Shown here: in pieces, positions 20,599 through 31,800 of the stretch
Position numbering within the stretch: the first letter of the stretch is position 1
Layout: each line of letters starts with the position of its first letter
Assembly (NCBI RefSeq): GCF_014217335.1
Contig: NZ_CP060092.1
Location: forward strand, 1,443,501 to 1,507,500
Direction: 5' to 3'
From: Teredinibacter purpureus
GTDB lineage: Bacteria; Pseudomonadota; Gammaproteobacteria; Pseudomonadales; Cellvibrionaceae
Length of the DNA stretch: 64,000 nucleotides
The notes under the pieces: model-generated
What the model saw: the letters and a program-made list of their open reading frames with translations, nothing else
Told to the model about the DNA's origin: nothing
Database searches by the model: none
Translations under genes and position numbers: made by a program

Positions 20599-22042
20599 TA
20601 TTGTCTAGTTTTTGTTTCAAAATTGTATTTAACTGCTGCGGATTTGCTTGCCCCTTGGAGACCTTCATTATTTGTCCCACAAAAAAGCCGAGCATTTTGG
20701 GGCGTTTAGCCTCATCGGCCTTGCGGTAGTTGTCTACTTGCGCCGCATTACTGGCTATAACATCGTCAACCATTTTTTCCAGCGCGCCAGTATCAGACAC
20801 TTGCTTTAAGCCTTTTGCGTCAATAATAGTGTCGGCGTCACCTTCACCGTTCCACATGGCGTCAAAGACTTGTTTGGCAATTTTGTTGGAAATGGTTTGA
20901 TCTTTAATCCGCGTAATTAGGCCGCCTAAGTGTTCACCCGAGACCTTGCAGGCCGTAATGGGTATATCGTCGGCATTTAAACGTGCGGACACTTCGCCCA
21001 TTGTCCAGTTTGCTGCCAGCTTTGCATCGCCACAGGCATTGGTTGCCGCTTCAAAGAACGCTGAAATATTGGCGTCGCCGCTCAAACTGCCAGCGTCGTA
21101 ACCGGAAAGACCAAAAGTGGCTTCGTAACGCTTTTGGCGCGCATCGGGCAACTCGGGCAGCGTGGCGCGAATGGCTTCGATATAGTCGTCATCGATAATA
21201 ACGGGTAATAAGTCAGGGCAAGGGAAGTAACGATAATCGTTGGCTTCTTCTTTCGAGCGCATGCCGCGGGCAGTATGCGTATCACCATCATAAAGACGGG
21301 TTTCTTGGGTTATGGTGCCACCGTCTTCGAGTACTTCTATCTGACGCTCGACTTCTTGGTGGATACAGCGTTCCATAAACCGGTAAGAGTTGAGGTTTTT
21401 GGTTTCTGTGCGCGTTCCTAGCGTTTTTTGCCCCTTGGGGCGTACCGAAATATTGACATCGAAACGCATGGAGCCCTGGCTCATTTCACCATCACAAATA
21501 CCCAAAGAAGTGACGATTGAATGCAGTTTTCTCGCAAAAGCCACGGCCTCTTCTGAGTTACACATGTCGGGCTCCGTAACCACTTCGATAAGCGGTGTAC
21601 CGGCGCGGTTTAAGTCGATACCGCTCATACCATGAAAATCTTCATGTAAAGATTTACCGGCATCTTCTTCTAAGTGTGCGTGATGAATGCGTACACGTTT
21701 TTCTCTTCCGCCCTCAAGCTGTAAATCCATGTGGCCGGGCCCCACAATAGGTTCGTCCAACTGCGTGGTTTGATAGCCTTTAGGTAAGTCGGGGTAAAAG
21801 TAGTTTTTGCGTTCGAATACGGAACGCTTACCTATTTCGGCGTTCACGGCCAGGCCAAACATAGTGGCGTAGCGAAACGCTTGCTCGTTTGGTGTTGGTA
21901 GAGTGCCGGGCATGGCCAAGTCGATTGCGCATGCTTGCGTGTTGGGCTCAGCACCGAAGGCGATGCTGGAACCAGAAAATATTTTGCTGTTGGTGGCCAG
22001 TTGTACGTGTACCTCCAACCCTATAACCGTTTCCCATTCCAT
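20594..22042 (-). CDS. gatB: Asp/Glu-tRNA amidotransferase subunit B
   Basis: Subunit of GatCAB, which converts misacylated Glu-tRNA(Gln) or Asp-tRNA(Asn) to the correct amide form. The 482-aa protein has the start [15 protein letters not shown], the family signature region around [20 protein letters not shown], and [12 protein letters not shown]. The C-terminal YqeY-like tRNA-binding domain is complete ([17 protein letters not shown]). It lies 12 nt after gatA in the order gatC-gatA-gatB. Confidence 0.97.
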   Translation of the reverse strand: MEWETVIGLEVHVQLATNSKIFSGSSIAFGAEPNTQACAIDLAMPGTLPTPNEQAFRYATMFGLAVNAEIGKRSVFERKNYFYPDLPKGYQTTQLDEPIVGPGHMDLQLEGGREKRVRIHHAHLEEDAGKSLHEDFHGMSGIDLNRAGTPLIEVVTEPDMCNSEEAVAFARKLHSIVTSLGICDGEMSQGSMRFDVNISVRPKGQKTLGTRTETKNLNSYRFMERCIHQEVERQIEVLEDGGTITQETRLYDGDTHTARGMRSKEEANDYRYFPCPDLLPVIIDDDYIEAIRATLPELPDARQKRYEATFGLSGYDAGSLSGDANISAFFEAATNACGDAKLAANWTMGEVSARLNADDIPITACKVSGEHLGGLITRIKDQTISNKIAKQVFDAMWNGEGDADTIIDAKGLKQVSDTGALEKMVDDVIASNAAQVDNYRKADEAKRPKMLGFFVGQIMKVSKGQANPQQLNTILKQKLDNS

Positions 22043-22054
22043 ATTGATTACTCC

Positions 22055-23509
22055 TTACGTGATGGAAGCCGGAGCAGCGGTGTGGAAGTCCGTTGCTTGC
22101 TGGTATTGATGCGCGAGGTTTAATAACTTGCCTTCGGCAAAATAATTGCCGATTAGCTGCAAGCCTACGGGCTTGTTATCGACGAGACCGCACGGAATGG
22201 ACATGCCCGGAAGCCCGGCAAGATTGGTCGCAATGGTGTAGATGTCTTCTAGGTACATCGCAACGGGGTCGTCACCCTTTTCGCCGAATTCGAACGCAGG
22301 AGACGGTGAAGTTGGCCCCATAATGACATCGACCTCCTTAAACGCGTTAACAAAATCTTGTTTGATCAAGCGACGAACTTGTTGGGCTTTACCGTAATAA
22401 GCATCGTAATAGCCGGCCGACAAACAGTAGGCGCCCACTAAAATACGACGCTTAACTTCATCTCCAAAGCCTTCTCCGCGTGAGCGTGTGTAGAGGTCTT
22501 CTAAGTTTTTTGGGTTATCACAGCGATGGCCGTAACGTACACCATCGAAGCGCGATAAATTCGCGGAACATTCGGCAGGAGCAATAACGTAATACGCCGG
22601 TACCGCTAAATGTGAATGAGGTAACGAGATTGATTTGATTGTGGCGCCGGCCTTTTCATACTCTTTAATGGCCGCTTCTACGGCTGATTGTGTGCCGGGG
22701 TTTAGGCCTTCGCCGAAATATTCTTGGGGTACACCAATGGTAACGCCTTCTAGCGAGTCGTTGAGGGTTGCGGTGTAATCACTTAAGGGCTCATCGACAC
22801 AGGTGGAATCTTTGCTGTCGAAGCTGGCCATTACATTGAGCATTATGGCTGCGTCTTCAGCCGTACGTGTCATGACGCCGGCTTGATCCAAACTCGAAGC
22901 AAAGGCAATCATGCCCCAGCGAGAGACACGCCCGTAGGTGGGTTTAATACCCGTAATGCCGCACAACGCCGCGGGCTGGCGAATAGAGCCGCCTGTATCG
23001 GTTGCGGTAGCGGCAGGCGCCATGCGTGCGGCCACTGCAGCGGCGGAACCACCCGACGAGCCGCCGGGTACACAGCTCGTGTTCCACGGGTTTTTCACTG
23101 GCCCAAAATAGCTGGTCTCATTGGATGAGCCCATTGCGAACTCATCCATATTGGTTTTGCCTAGCATCACGGCACCGGCGTCTAGATAGTTTTGGACGAC
23201 GGTAGCATTGTAGGGCGGTACAAAATTATCGAGCATCTTCGAGCCGCAGGTTGTTTTAACGCCGTCGGTGCAGAAAATGTCTTTGTGGGCGAAAGGCACA
23301 CCGCATAATGGATGGGCGTCACCTTCGGCCAGTCGAAGATCGGCGGCTTTAGCGCTAGCGATAGCCTGCGCTTCTGTCACGGTTATAAAGCTGTTATAGG
23401 CCGTATCGAGCGATTTGATACGCTCCAGATAGTGACGGGTAATGTCTTCACTCGAAAATGTTTTCGCGCGTAAACCGCGAATGATTTCGGCAATGGTCAG
23501 GTTATGCAT
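22055..23509 (-). CDS. gatA: Asp/Glu-tRNA amidotransferase subunit A
   Basis: Amidase-signature subunit that releases ammonia from glutamine for GatB. At 484 aa it shows the Ser-cisSer-Lys triad: Lys in [11 protein letters not shown] near residue 78, and the two Ser in [14 protein letters not shown] at about 150-165. Full length compared with the family. It is followed by gatB and preceded by gatC with a 75-bp gap. Confidence 0.97.
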   Translation of the reverse strand: MHNLTIAEIIRGLRAKTFSSEDITRHYLERIKSLDTAYNSFITVTEAQAIASAKAADLRLAEGDAHPLCGVPFAHKDIFCTDGVKTTCGSKMLDNFVPPYNATVVQNYLDAGAVMLGKTNMDEFAMGSSNETSYFGPVKNPWNTSCVPGGSSGGSAAAVAARMAPAATATDTGGSIRQPAALCGITGIKPTYGRVSRWGMIAFASSLDQAGVMTRTAEDAAIMLNVMASFDSKDSTCVDEPLSDYTATLNDSLEGVTIGVPQEYFGEGLNPGTQSAVEAAIKEYEKAGATIKSISLPHSHLAVPAYYVIAPAECSANLSRFDGVRYGHRCDNPKNLEDLYTRSRGEGFGDEVKRRILVGAYCLSAGYYDAYYGKAQQVRRLIKQDFVNAFKEVDVIMGPTSPSPAFEFGEKGDDPVAMYLEDIYTIATNLAGLPGMSIPCGLVDNKPVGLQLIGNYFAEGKLLNLAHQYQQATDFHTAAPASIT

Positions 23510-23584
23510 TACGTGATCCTGATATGAGTCCTGGTAAAGGAATGTGGGGCTGCAAGTGGTGTATTGGTTATAGCGCTGTTGCGT

Positions 23585-23866
23585 TTATTCGATGACTTTG
23601 GGCACAAGATAAAGGCCGTTTTCAGTCGCGGGCGCAATGGCTTGAAACTGTCCTCGCTGATTCGGCTCGGTGACCTTATCGGCACGTAACCGTTGGGTGG
23701 CATCTAAAGGGTGGGCCATAGGCGTGGTGCCGTCTGTATCTGCCGCTTGTAATTGATCAACTAGCGCAAGTACTTCCGTAATGCTTTTGGCTGTTTCTTC
23801 AATAGTTTCTTCGCTTATTTTTAAGCGGGCCAAGTTGGCCAATTTTTCAATTTCTGAAGGGTTCAC
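23585..23866 (-). CDS. gatC: Asp/Glu-tRNA amidotransferase subunit C
   Basis: Small stabilising subunit of GatCAB. The 93-aa product begins NPSEIEKLANLARLKI, the usual GatC helix, and contains MAHPLDATQRLRAD. The GTG start at 23866 has AGGAG 6 nt upstream. First gene of gatCAB, divergent from mreB across a 233-bp gap that should hold both promoters. Confidence 0.95.
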   Translation of the reverse strand: MNPSEIEKLANLARLKISEETIEETAKSITEVLALVDQLQAADTDGTTPMAHPLDATQRLRADKVTEPNQRGQFQAIAPATENGLYLVPKVIE

Positions 23867-24063
23867 GCTAAGCTCCTGAAAGCGTTGGGGAGGTAATTAC
23901 ACTAAACGCGTAACGTTACCATATTTGCGCCTTGCCCAAAATCCCCGGCGTTGATAGAGTGCCCACAATCTAAGGATTTGTCGGTTGTTGTGTGCATTTT
24001 TAGGGCTGTTAGCCGACGACAATCCAATCGGATGAAAAAAACAGAATTTTCTAGCCAGCGTAA

Positions 24064-25131
<1,068 letters not shown>

Positions 25132-25191
25132 GGCGCGCACCTGTAGGATGACGTAATATGAGCAAACGTTACGTTTCTCTCTAGCGCGCAA

Positions 25192-25227
25192 TTCATATCA
25201 GCTCCGCTTTAGCGGTGCCGATATGAA
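25192..25227. repeat. Nested hairpin in the mreB-mreC gap
   Basis: TTCATATC and GATATGAA are perfect complements enclosing a second perfect stem-loop, CCGCTTTAGCGG (25204-25215). The structure lies 43 nt upstream of the proposed mreC start and has no T-run. It could tune mreC expression relative to mreB. Confidence 0.55.
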
Positions 25228-25270
25228 ATTAAACCATTAACGGCGCAACAACTATACAACGGAGCCCGCC

Positions 25271-26110
25271 ATCAAACCGCTGTTTCGCCAAGGTCCCTCT
25301 CTCTCTGTTCGTGTCGTGGTGCTAATCATCGCGTCTCTCGGGCTCGCTTATACCTACCTTTATACCGATTGGTTTGAATCGATTGAAAACCACGCTACGG
25401 ATTTTTCCGCGCCCTTGTATTGGGTGTCAGATTTGCCCGCTCGCGCGAGTGACTGGGCCGATAATCGTGTAATGTCGCGCGGGCGTCTCCAGCAGGAAAA
25501 TGATGCTTTACGTACGGAGCTACTGGTTCATAAACGTAAACTTCAGCAAATGGCGTCGTTATCCGCCGAAAACACGCGACTTCGTCAACTGCTGAATTCG
25601 GCTGATATGCTTGAAGATCGGGTGATTATCGCCGAGCTTATTGGCGTTGCACCCGACCCCACCATCCACAAAGTGATTATTAATAAGGGCCGTAACGACG
25701 GCGTGTATGTCGGTCAGGCTATGGTTGATGCTTCAGGGCTAATGGGGCAGGTTGTGAGTGTGGGAATGGGCAGCAGCCATGTATTACTCATTACCGACAC
25801 CACGCATGCTTTACCTGTTCAGATTAATCGCAATGGTGTTCGGTTAGTGGCCGAAGGTATCGGGAGCTTGTATCAACTAGCGATACGGCACGTGTCAAAT
25901 ACGGTGGATATTCAAGCCGGCGACCTATTGGTCAGCTCCGGCCTAGGGCAGCGTTTTCCTATTGGTTACCCAGTTGCCGAAGTTGTCGAAGTACGCTTTG
26001 ATCCTGGTAAGCCTTTTGCGCAAGTTATTGCACGGCCTATGGCCGAAATGAATAAGAGCCGGCATGTGTTACTGGTGTTTGACCAGCCGCCTTCGGAAGT
26101 GGTGCCTTAG
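25271..26110 (+). CDS. mreC: Rod-shape determining protein MreC (apparent ATC start)
   Basis: Periplasmic scaffold of the elongasome with one N-terminal membrane segment. From ATC 25271 the product is 279 aa and reads (M)KPLFRQGPSLSVR, matching the E. coli N-terminus MKPIFSRGPSLQIR position for position, with ATC at the initiator. GGAG lies 6 nt upstream. No ATG, GTG or TTG is in frame between a stop at 25238 and this codon; the first is GTG 25316, which would remove the conserved N-terminus. A coiled coil (about 65-105, LQQENDALRTELLVHKRKLQ) and the beta-domain with DTTHALPVQINRNGVR follow. Confidence 0.9.
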   Translation: MKPLFRQGPSLSVRVVVLIIASLGLAYTYLYTDWFESIENHATDFSAPLYWVSDLPARASDWADNRVMSRGRLQQENDALRTELLVHKRKLQQMASLSAENTRLRQLLNSADMLEDRVIIAELIGVAPDPTIHKVIINKGRNDGVYVGQAMVDASGLMGQVVSVGMGSSHVLLITDTTHALPVQINRNGVRLVAEGIGSLYQLAIRHVSNTVDIQAGDLLVSSGLGQRFPIGYPVAEVVEVRFDPGKPFAQVIARPMAEMNKSRHVLLVFDQPPSEVVP

Positions 26111-26598
26111 TGGTTGTAGAGCGCGGGCGCCCGGTTGTATTGATTGTTATTAGCCTTTTGTGTGGGCTGCTTATTGCCGTATTCCCGCTCTCCCAAGAAG
26201 CGGCTTACCTCCGTCCCGAAATCGTGTGCATGTTGGTCGTTTATTGGGTGATGCACTCACCGCAGCATATTGGGATGCTCTTCGCCTGGAGCGCCGGTCT
26301 TGTTCAAGATGTTGTCGAGGTCACGGTTTGGGGAGCGCATGCGCTGGCCCTCACTGTCCTGGCTTACATTTGTTTACTGTCTTACCAGCGAATCCGTAAT
26401 TATTCAGTTTGGCATCAGTCGCTGTGGATTTTTGTATTGGTCGGTACACACCAAGTCGTTGTGAACTGGATACAAGGCCTTGCAGGTTACCGTTCTCCGG
26501 CACAATTATTGATATTGCCCACCGTTATGAGTGCGCTGTGCTGGCCTTTACTTGTTTTTGTGATTCAGCGAATTCGCCAGCGTTATCGACTTGCTTGA
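26110..26598 (+). CDS. mreD: Rod-shape determining membrane protein MreD
   Basis: Integral membrane partner of MreC. The 162-aa protein has about five hydrophobic segments and the typical RPEIVCMLVVYWVMH and AGLVQDVV phrases. The GTG start overlaps the mreC stop by one base. Sequence is weakly conserved in this family, so the call rests largely on position. Confidence 0.93.
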   Translation: MVVERGRPVVLIVISLLCGLLIAVFPLSQEAAYLRPEIVCMLVVYWVMHSPQHIGMLFAWSAGLVQDVVEVTVWGAHALALTVLAYICLLSYQRIRNYSVWHQSLWIFVLVGTHQVVVNWIQGLAGYRSPAQLLILPTVMSALCWPLLVFVIQRIRQRYRLA

Positions 26599-26687
26599 GT
26601 GGTAAACTTCCCGCCTTACTTTTTTTATCCGTAACCATTCACTCGGTGAATTAAAACCTACTATTAACAAAAGCGAAGGGGTTGTTG

Positions 26688-27311
26688 TTGAATTCTCAAG
26701 ACCGTGTTGTACCACATCTTATCCTTGCCTCTCGTTCTCCTCGGCGGCGCGAACTGTTAGAGCAAATTGGCGTCCAATATCAATGCATAGTAGCCGATGT
26801 ACCCGAGACGCGTGAGCCGGACGAAAACCCAACGGATTACGTTCATAGGCTTGCCGAAACAAAAGCCCTTGCAGGCTATAAAGTTCACGGCGAAATGAAA
26901 CCGAGCTGCAGGGTGCCGGTTCTTGGTGCAGATACTATTGTCGTTTGTGCGGGCGCAGTACTCGAAAAACCCAATAACAAGGCCGAGGCTGTGGCCATGT
27001 TAATGGCCATAAGTGAAACATCCCATGAAGTGATGACTGCTGTATCGGTATGCTTGGGTGATACTATAGAAACGGTCATTAATACCACGCGGGTATATTG
27101 TCGTAACATCACCCTCCGTGAGGCGCAGGCTTATTGGCAAACAGGTGAACCCGCCGATAAAGCCGGTGGGTATGGCATTCAAGGTCTAGCCGCTATTTTT
27201 ATAGAGCGAATAGACGGTAGCTATTCAGGTGTGATGGGGCTGCCATTGTTCGAAACGGCCGCGTTACTTAATCGGTTTAATGTGCCTATAGGGCAAGCAA
27301 CGAATCAATAG
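26688..27311 (+). CDS. maf: Maf-family nucleotide pyrophosphatase
   Basis: House-cleaning pyrophosphatase that hydrolyses dTTP/UTP or modified nucleotides. It shows LILASRSPRRRELLEQIG at the start, GADTIVV, EKPNNKAEA, and DKAGGYGIQGLAAIFI. Three consecutive TTG codons (26682, 26685, 26688) are possible starts; 26688 is best spaced from GAAGGGG, giving 207 aa. It is followed 8 nt later by rng, an arrangement conserved in gammaproteobacteria. Confidence 0.92.
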   Translation: MNSQDRVVPHLILASRSPRRRELLEQIGVQYQCIVADVPETREPDENPTDYVHRLAETKALAGYKVHGEMKPSCRVPVLGADTIVVCAGAVLEKPNNKAEAVAMLMAISETSHEVMTAVSVCLGDTIETVINTTRVYCRNITLREAQAYWQTGEPADKAGGYGIQGLAAIFIERIDGSYSGVMGLPLFETAALLNRFNVPIGQATNQ

Positions 27312-27319
27312 ATGACCGT

Positions 27320-28801
27320 ATGAGTGAAGAAATCCTAGTCAATTTTGGCCCTACTGAAACCCGCGCAGCGCTTGTTGAAAATGGTGTTCTGCAAGAGGTG
27401 TTCGTAGAGCGCGCGCGCACAAAAGGGTTTGTTGGTAATATTTATAAGGGCAAAGTCGTGCGTGTATTGCCCGGTATGCAGGCCGCCTTCGTCGATATAG
27501 GTCAGGCTAAGGCGGGGTTTATTCACGTATCGGATATTCCCGCGTTAAATGAAAACGGCATTGAAGAGCGTGGCAACGCCGAGGCTGATATACGCGATCA
27601 TTTACGTGAAGGCCAAGATTTACTGGTGCAAGTAGCCAAAGATCCTATTAGCACCAAAGGCGCTCGCTTAACGTCACAGCTTTCCGTCTCAGCGCGTTAT
27701 TTAGTGTACATGCCGAACAGTGATCACATTGGCGTTTCTAACCGTATTGAAGATGAAACTGAGCGCGAGCGGCTAAAAGGTTTAGTCGGAAAGTTAGCGG
27801 AGGAATACTCCGATCAATATCCCGGTGGTGGTTTTATTATTAGAACCGTTGCAGAGGGTGCATCTGAGGAGGATCTCCGAGCCGATATCCCGTTTATTTT
27901 TCGTCTTTGGCATGATCTGGCCGACCGAATTAAAAATGCCGCCGCACCGGATATTATCTACGAAGATCTTCCGCTCTATATGCGCACTATTCGCGACCTC
28001 ATGCGCTCCAATATAGAAAAAATACGCATTGATTCACGCGAATCCTTCGCCAAGATGGAGAAATTTGCGGAGCATTATGCGCCTGAAATAGGCGGCAGAA
28101 TTGAGCATTACCCTGGTGAACGGCCGCTGTTTGATTTATACGGCGTAGAAGAAGAAATTCAGCGGGCCCTCGATAACAGGGTTGTTCTGAAGTCTGGCGG
28201 TTATTTGATCGTTGAGCAAACAGAAGCCATGAGTACAATAGACGTGAACACTGGCGCGTTTGTAGGCCATCGGAATTTAGAAGAAACCATATTTAAGACG
28301 AATTTAGAAGCGGCTGCGGCTATAGCGCGGCAGTTACGGCTACGCAACTTAGGCGGTATTATTATTATCGATTTTATCGATATGAAAGATGTTGAACATC
28401 AGCGCCAAGTCTTGCGCACACTCGAAAAAGCGTTAGAAAAGGACCGAGCAAAAACCAGTATCACCGGCGTGTCGGAATTGGGTTTAGTTGAAATGACGCG
28501 CAAGCGAACACGGGAATCCTTAGGGCAAGTGTTGTGTGAGGCCTGTCCTATTTGTAACGGACGAGGGTCGTTAAAATCCGCTGAAACCGTGTGCTATGAG
28601 ATTTTTCGGGAAATTTTACGCGAAGCGCGCACCTACGATAATGAACGTTTCTTAGTGCTAGTGTCGCAAGCGGTGATTGATCGCTTGCTCGATGAAGACT
28701 CGGATAACGTGGCCGATTTAGAAGCGTTTATTGGAAGGCCTATAAAATTCCAAGTGGAATCGCTTTATAACCAAGAACAGTACGACATTATTCTAGTGTA
28801 A
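27320..28801 (+). CDS. rng: Ribonuclease G
   Basis: Endonuclease of the RNase E/G family that matures the 16S rRNA 5' end and degrades mRNA. At 493 aa it has the S1 domain near residues 35-125 (VGNIYKGKVVRVLPGMQAAFVDIG), the catalytic metal site around TIDVNTGAFVG, IIIIDFIDM, and the zinc-link Cys in CEACPICNGRG. It lacks the long C-terminal scaffold of RNase E, which supports RNase G. Confidence 0.95.
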   Translation: MSEEILVNFGPTETRAALVENGVLQEVFVERARTKGFVGNIYKGKVVRVLPGMQAAFVDIGQAKAGFIHVSDIPALNENGIEERGNAEADIRDHLREGQDLLVQVAKDPISTKGARLTSQLSVSARYLVYMPNSDHIGVSNRIEDETERERLKGLVGKLAEEYSDQYPGGGFIIRTVAEGASEEDLRADIPFIFRLWHDLADRIKNAAAPDIIYEDLPLYMRTIRDLMRSNIEKIRIDSRESFAKMEKFAEHYAPEIGGRIEHYPGERPLFDLYGVEEEIQRALDNRVVLKSGGYLIVEQTEAMSTIDVNTGAFVGHRNLEETIFKTNLEAAAAIARQLRLRNLGGIIIIDFIDMKDVEHQRQVLRTLEKALEKDRAKTSITGVSELGLVEMTRKRTRESLGQVLCEACPICNGRGSLKSAETVCYEIFREILREARTYDNERFLVLVSQAVIDRLLDEDSDNVADLEAFIGRPIKFQVESLYNQEQYDIILV

Positions 28802-28829
28802 TAATGGCTGGGCGAGACAAACTACAGCA

Positions 28830-31800
28830 ATGATCAGCCAAAGAACCACTCAGCGTATCGCGCGACGAATATGGGGAACATTGTTCACCCTAGTGATAGC
28901 GCTTGCCGTTTTTGTGCAGCTTGGCCGCGAAGCCTTCCCACTGCTTAATGACTACCGCGATGACATTACGGCGCATCTAGGTAAGCGTTTGGGTGTGAAT
29001 ATACAGGTTGGAAAGCTAGCCGCCGCATGGACAGGGTTGCGGCCCGAAATTGAACTGTACGATGTTGTTGTAACCAGCGAACAACACGAACCCATTTTTA
29101 AAATTGCGCAGGCAACCGTGCAACTTAGCCTAGTCGATTCCCTTCTCCAATTTAATTTACGCTGGCGACAATTGGCGTTTCATCAGCTTGAAACAACATT
29201 ATTACAAGATAATCTTGGCCAATGGCAGATTAAAAATGCGCCGGTGCGTAAACGCACCGAAACGCAATTTACAATAGACGACCCTCTGGATATTTTTCTG
29301 TTTGGTCGTCGTGTTGAAATGGACGGTGTTACGTTTAACTTGGAATTTCGTACGGGCCATTCATCGGCCCTTAGTATTCCTTCCATTACACTCGAAAATG
29401 ATCGTAATTTTCACCGTGCGAGTGTCTCCGCTAGTGTCCTAGGTGCGGAAGGGGAAGAGCGACAACATTTGACCTTAATCATGGAAGGAACAGGCGACCC
29501 TAGGGACCCTGAAAACTTTGATTCTTCGGGTTATCTAGCGCTTCACCAATTCCCAATGGAAAAAGTAGTGGCGGCTTTTGCAGGAGGCCACTGGCAAGCA
29601 CAAGACAAACATGACTGGGCAGAAGGTCACCGCCTCGATTTAGAATTGTGGTATCGCGGTACAAGCCAAAAAGGCATGACCTTTCGCGGTAAAATACGCT
29701 CCGATGGTTTGCCGCTGGAGGTGCCCGACAGTGTTGTATTGCCTGAGCAGCTATCGGCGGATGTCACGGGGCATTGGCATGCACGTGAAGGCTGGGAAAT
29801 GGTATTGCAGCAGTTTGCCTTGCAGTGGCCGGACTTCAGTTCTCCGCCTATGAATATTCAAGTAAGTGGTGGCGTTGACCAAAAGGTGTCGTTAGGTATC
29901 GATCACCTTGAGGTAGAGCCTTGGCATCAATTGGCTCAGCAAGTGGGTTACGTTCAGGGGAAAGCGCATAAAGTTTTGTCGGCTTTGCAGCCAGCGGGCA
30001 CGCTTAACAATCTTGCGATAACCATGCTACCGGCCGAGGAAGGTTACTTTCGGCTCAATGCCGCGCTGGAAAACGTTAGCTTGAAAAGTTATCGCGGTTC
30101 ACCAGTAGTAGAGAATCTCGATGGGTTTGTTTCGGCAAGTGCATTCGACGGCACAGTGGATATTCGCAGCCAAAATGGCTTTAGTATTGGTTTTCCGCGT
30201 ATCTATGCTAAGCCGCAGAGTTTTGAGCGTGCGAAGGCGCGTGTTGGATGGACAATTGATCGAGAAACCAAAACGGCCTACGTGCATTCGGGCGTGATCG
30301 AATTAGTAGACGGCGATCAGGTTGCCAACGGTTTATTGCATTTGATTTTGCCGACCGTTCGCGATGGTCGCGAGCCTCACATGACGTTAGCGGTAGGCAT
30401 GGATAAAGGACCGCTTAGCCTCCACAAAAAATTTGTCCCTAAGGTGTTGCCGTCCAGTTTACGTCGTTGGTTAAACGCCAGTATTGGTGAAGGCTCAATG
30501 ACCAACCTGGGTTTTATCTATCACGGTTCTATCGCGAAAAAACCGAAAATAAAGGCTTCTATCCAACTTAGGGCTGACATCCATAAAGCACAGTTAACCT
30601 TTGACCCCCATTGGCCAACGCTCAATGAAGCTGACGGGCTGTTAACACTACATAACGGCCAATTAGATGTGCGTCTTAATCACGCGACCATACAGAATAA
30701 TCGCGTTGACGATGCCGTTGTTCTAATGCGGCCCAACCCCGATGATGAGGGCATGATGCTTTCTATTACCGGAAAACTTTCTGGGCGCACAGCCGATGCC
30801 ATGGCGTTACTACACAATAGCCCCGTGCGTAACGTATTAGGTGAAACCTTAGGCTCATGGACATACGGCGGCAATATTAAAGCCGGTATCGACCTTAGTA
30901 TTCCACTAAAAGCCGGTGCTAAGGGGCTTCGCCAACGTGTAAATGTTGATTTTGAACGCGCTAGTATCAACCTGCAGGGCATCGACCTTGCCATAGATTC
31001 CGTAGGAGGGCGTCTGGTTTATCGTTCAGACGAAGGCCTTGTTGCGGATAAACTTAGTGGACGAATCTGGGGGCAGCCTTTTAATGCTTCGATAAAAAGC
31101 CCAGCAGTGAAATCACTGATCGATGGGAGCCCAACGGTAGAGGTTGTAAGGGATACGGAAATTCATTTTTCTGGCCCTGTCGCGATGTCGGCGTTGCGTC
31201 AATGGACGCATCGACCAGAACTTGGCTTTATGAAGGGAACGACCTCCATCGAGGGGGTTATAATCTTACCGGCAAAAGATACCACGGAACACTTTCTACA
31301 GATTGAAGCAAAATCTGCGCTAAGCGGTGTTGAATTCCGCCTACCGACACCCTTTAATAAATCGGTACTAGAAACTAAACCTTTCTCTTTTAATTTAAAA
31401 TTATACGATGGCTATCAGCGTTACCAATTCGATTACGCGGAAATAGCGCGCTTACGTTTACAGTCGGGCGATGGCATTGAGAGCAGTGGGCAACTTAGTC
31501 TTGAAGCAGCAGAAAAACCCTTACAGCCTGGTTTTTTTGATGTTAATGGTAAAATGGACTTACTGGATTTAGAAGTATGGGATGAAGTGTATGATCGCTA
31601 CTTATCCTATGGTAAGGAAATGTTCGAAAAAAATGGAATCGATGAAAATGATGCTAACTTGCCGATTCGCTTAGATCTAGCCGTTGGTGCTGTGAGTATG
31701 GGGCAAGCGAGTATCAACGATATGCACATTAACGGCCTTGGCAATACAGAGCAGTGGGCCTTACGTATTCAAAGCGAGATGACATCAGGCAACGTGATTG

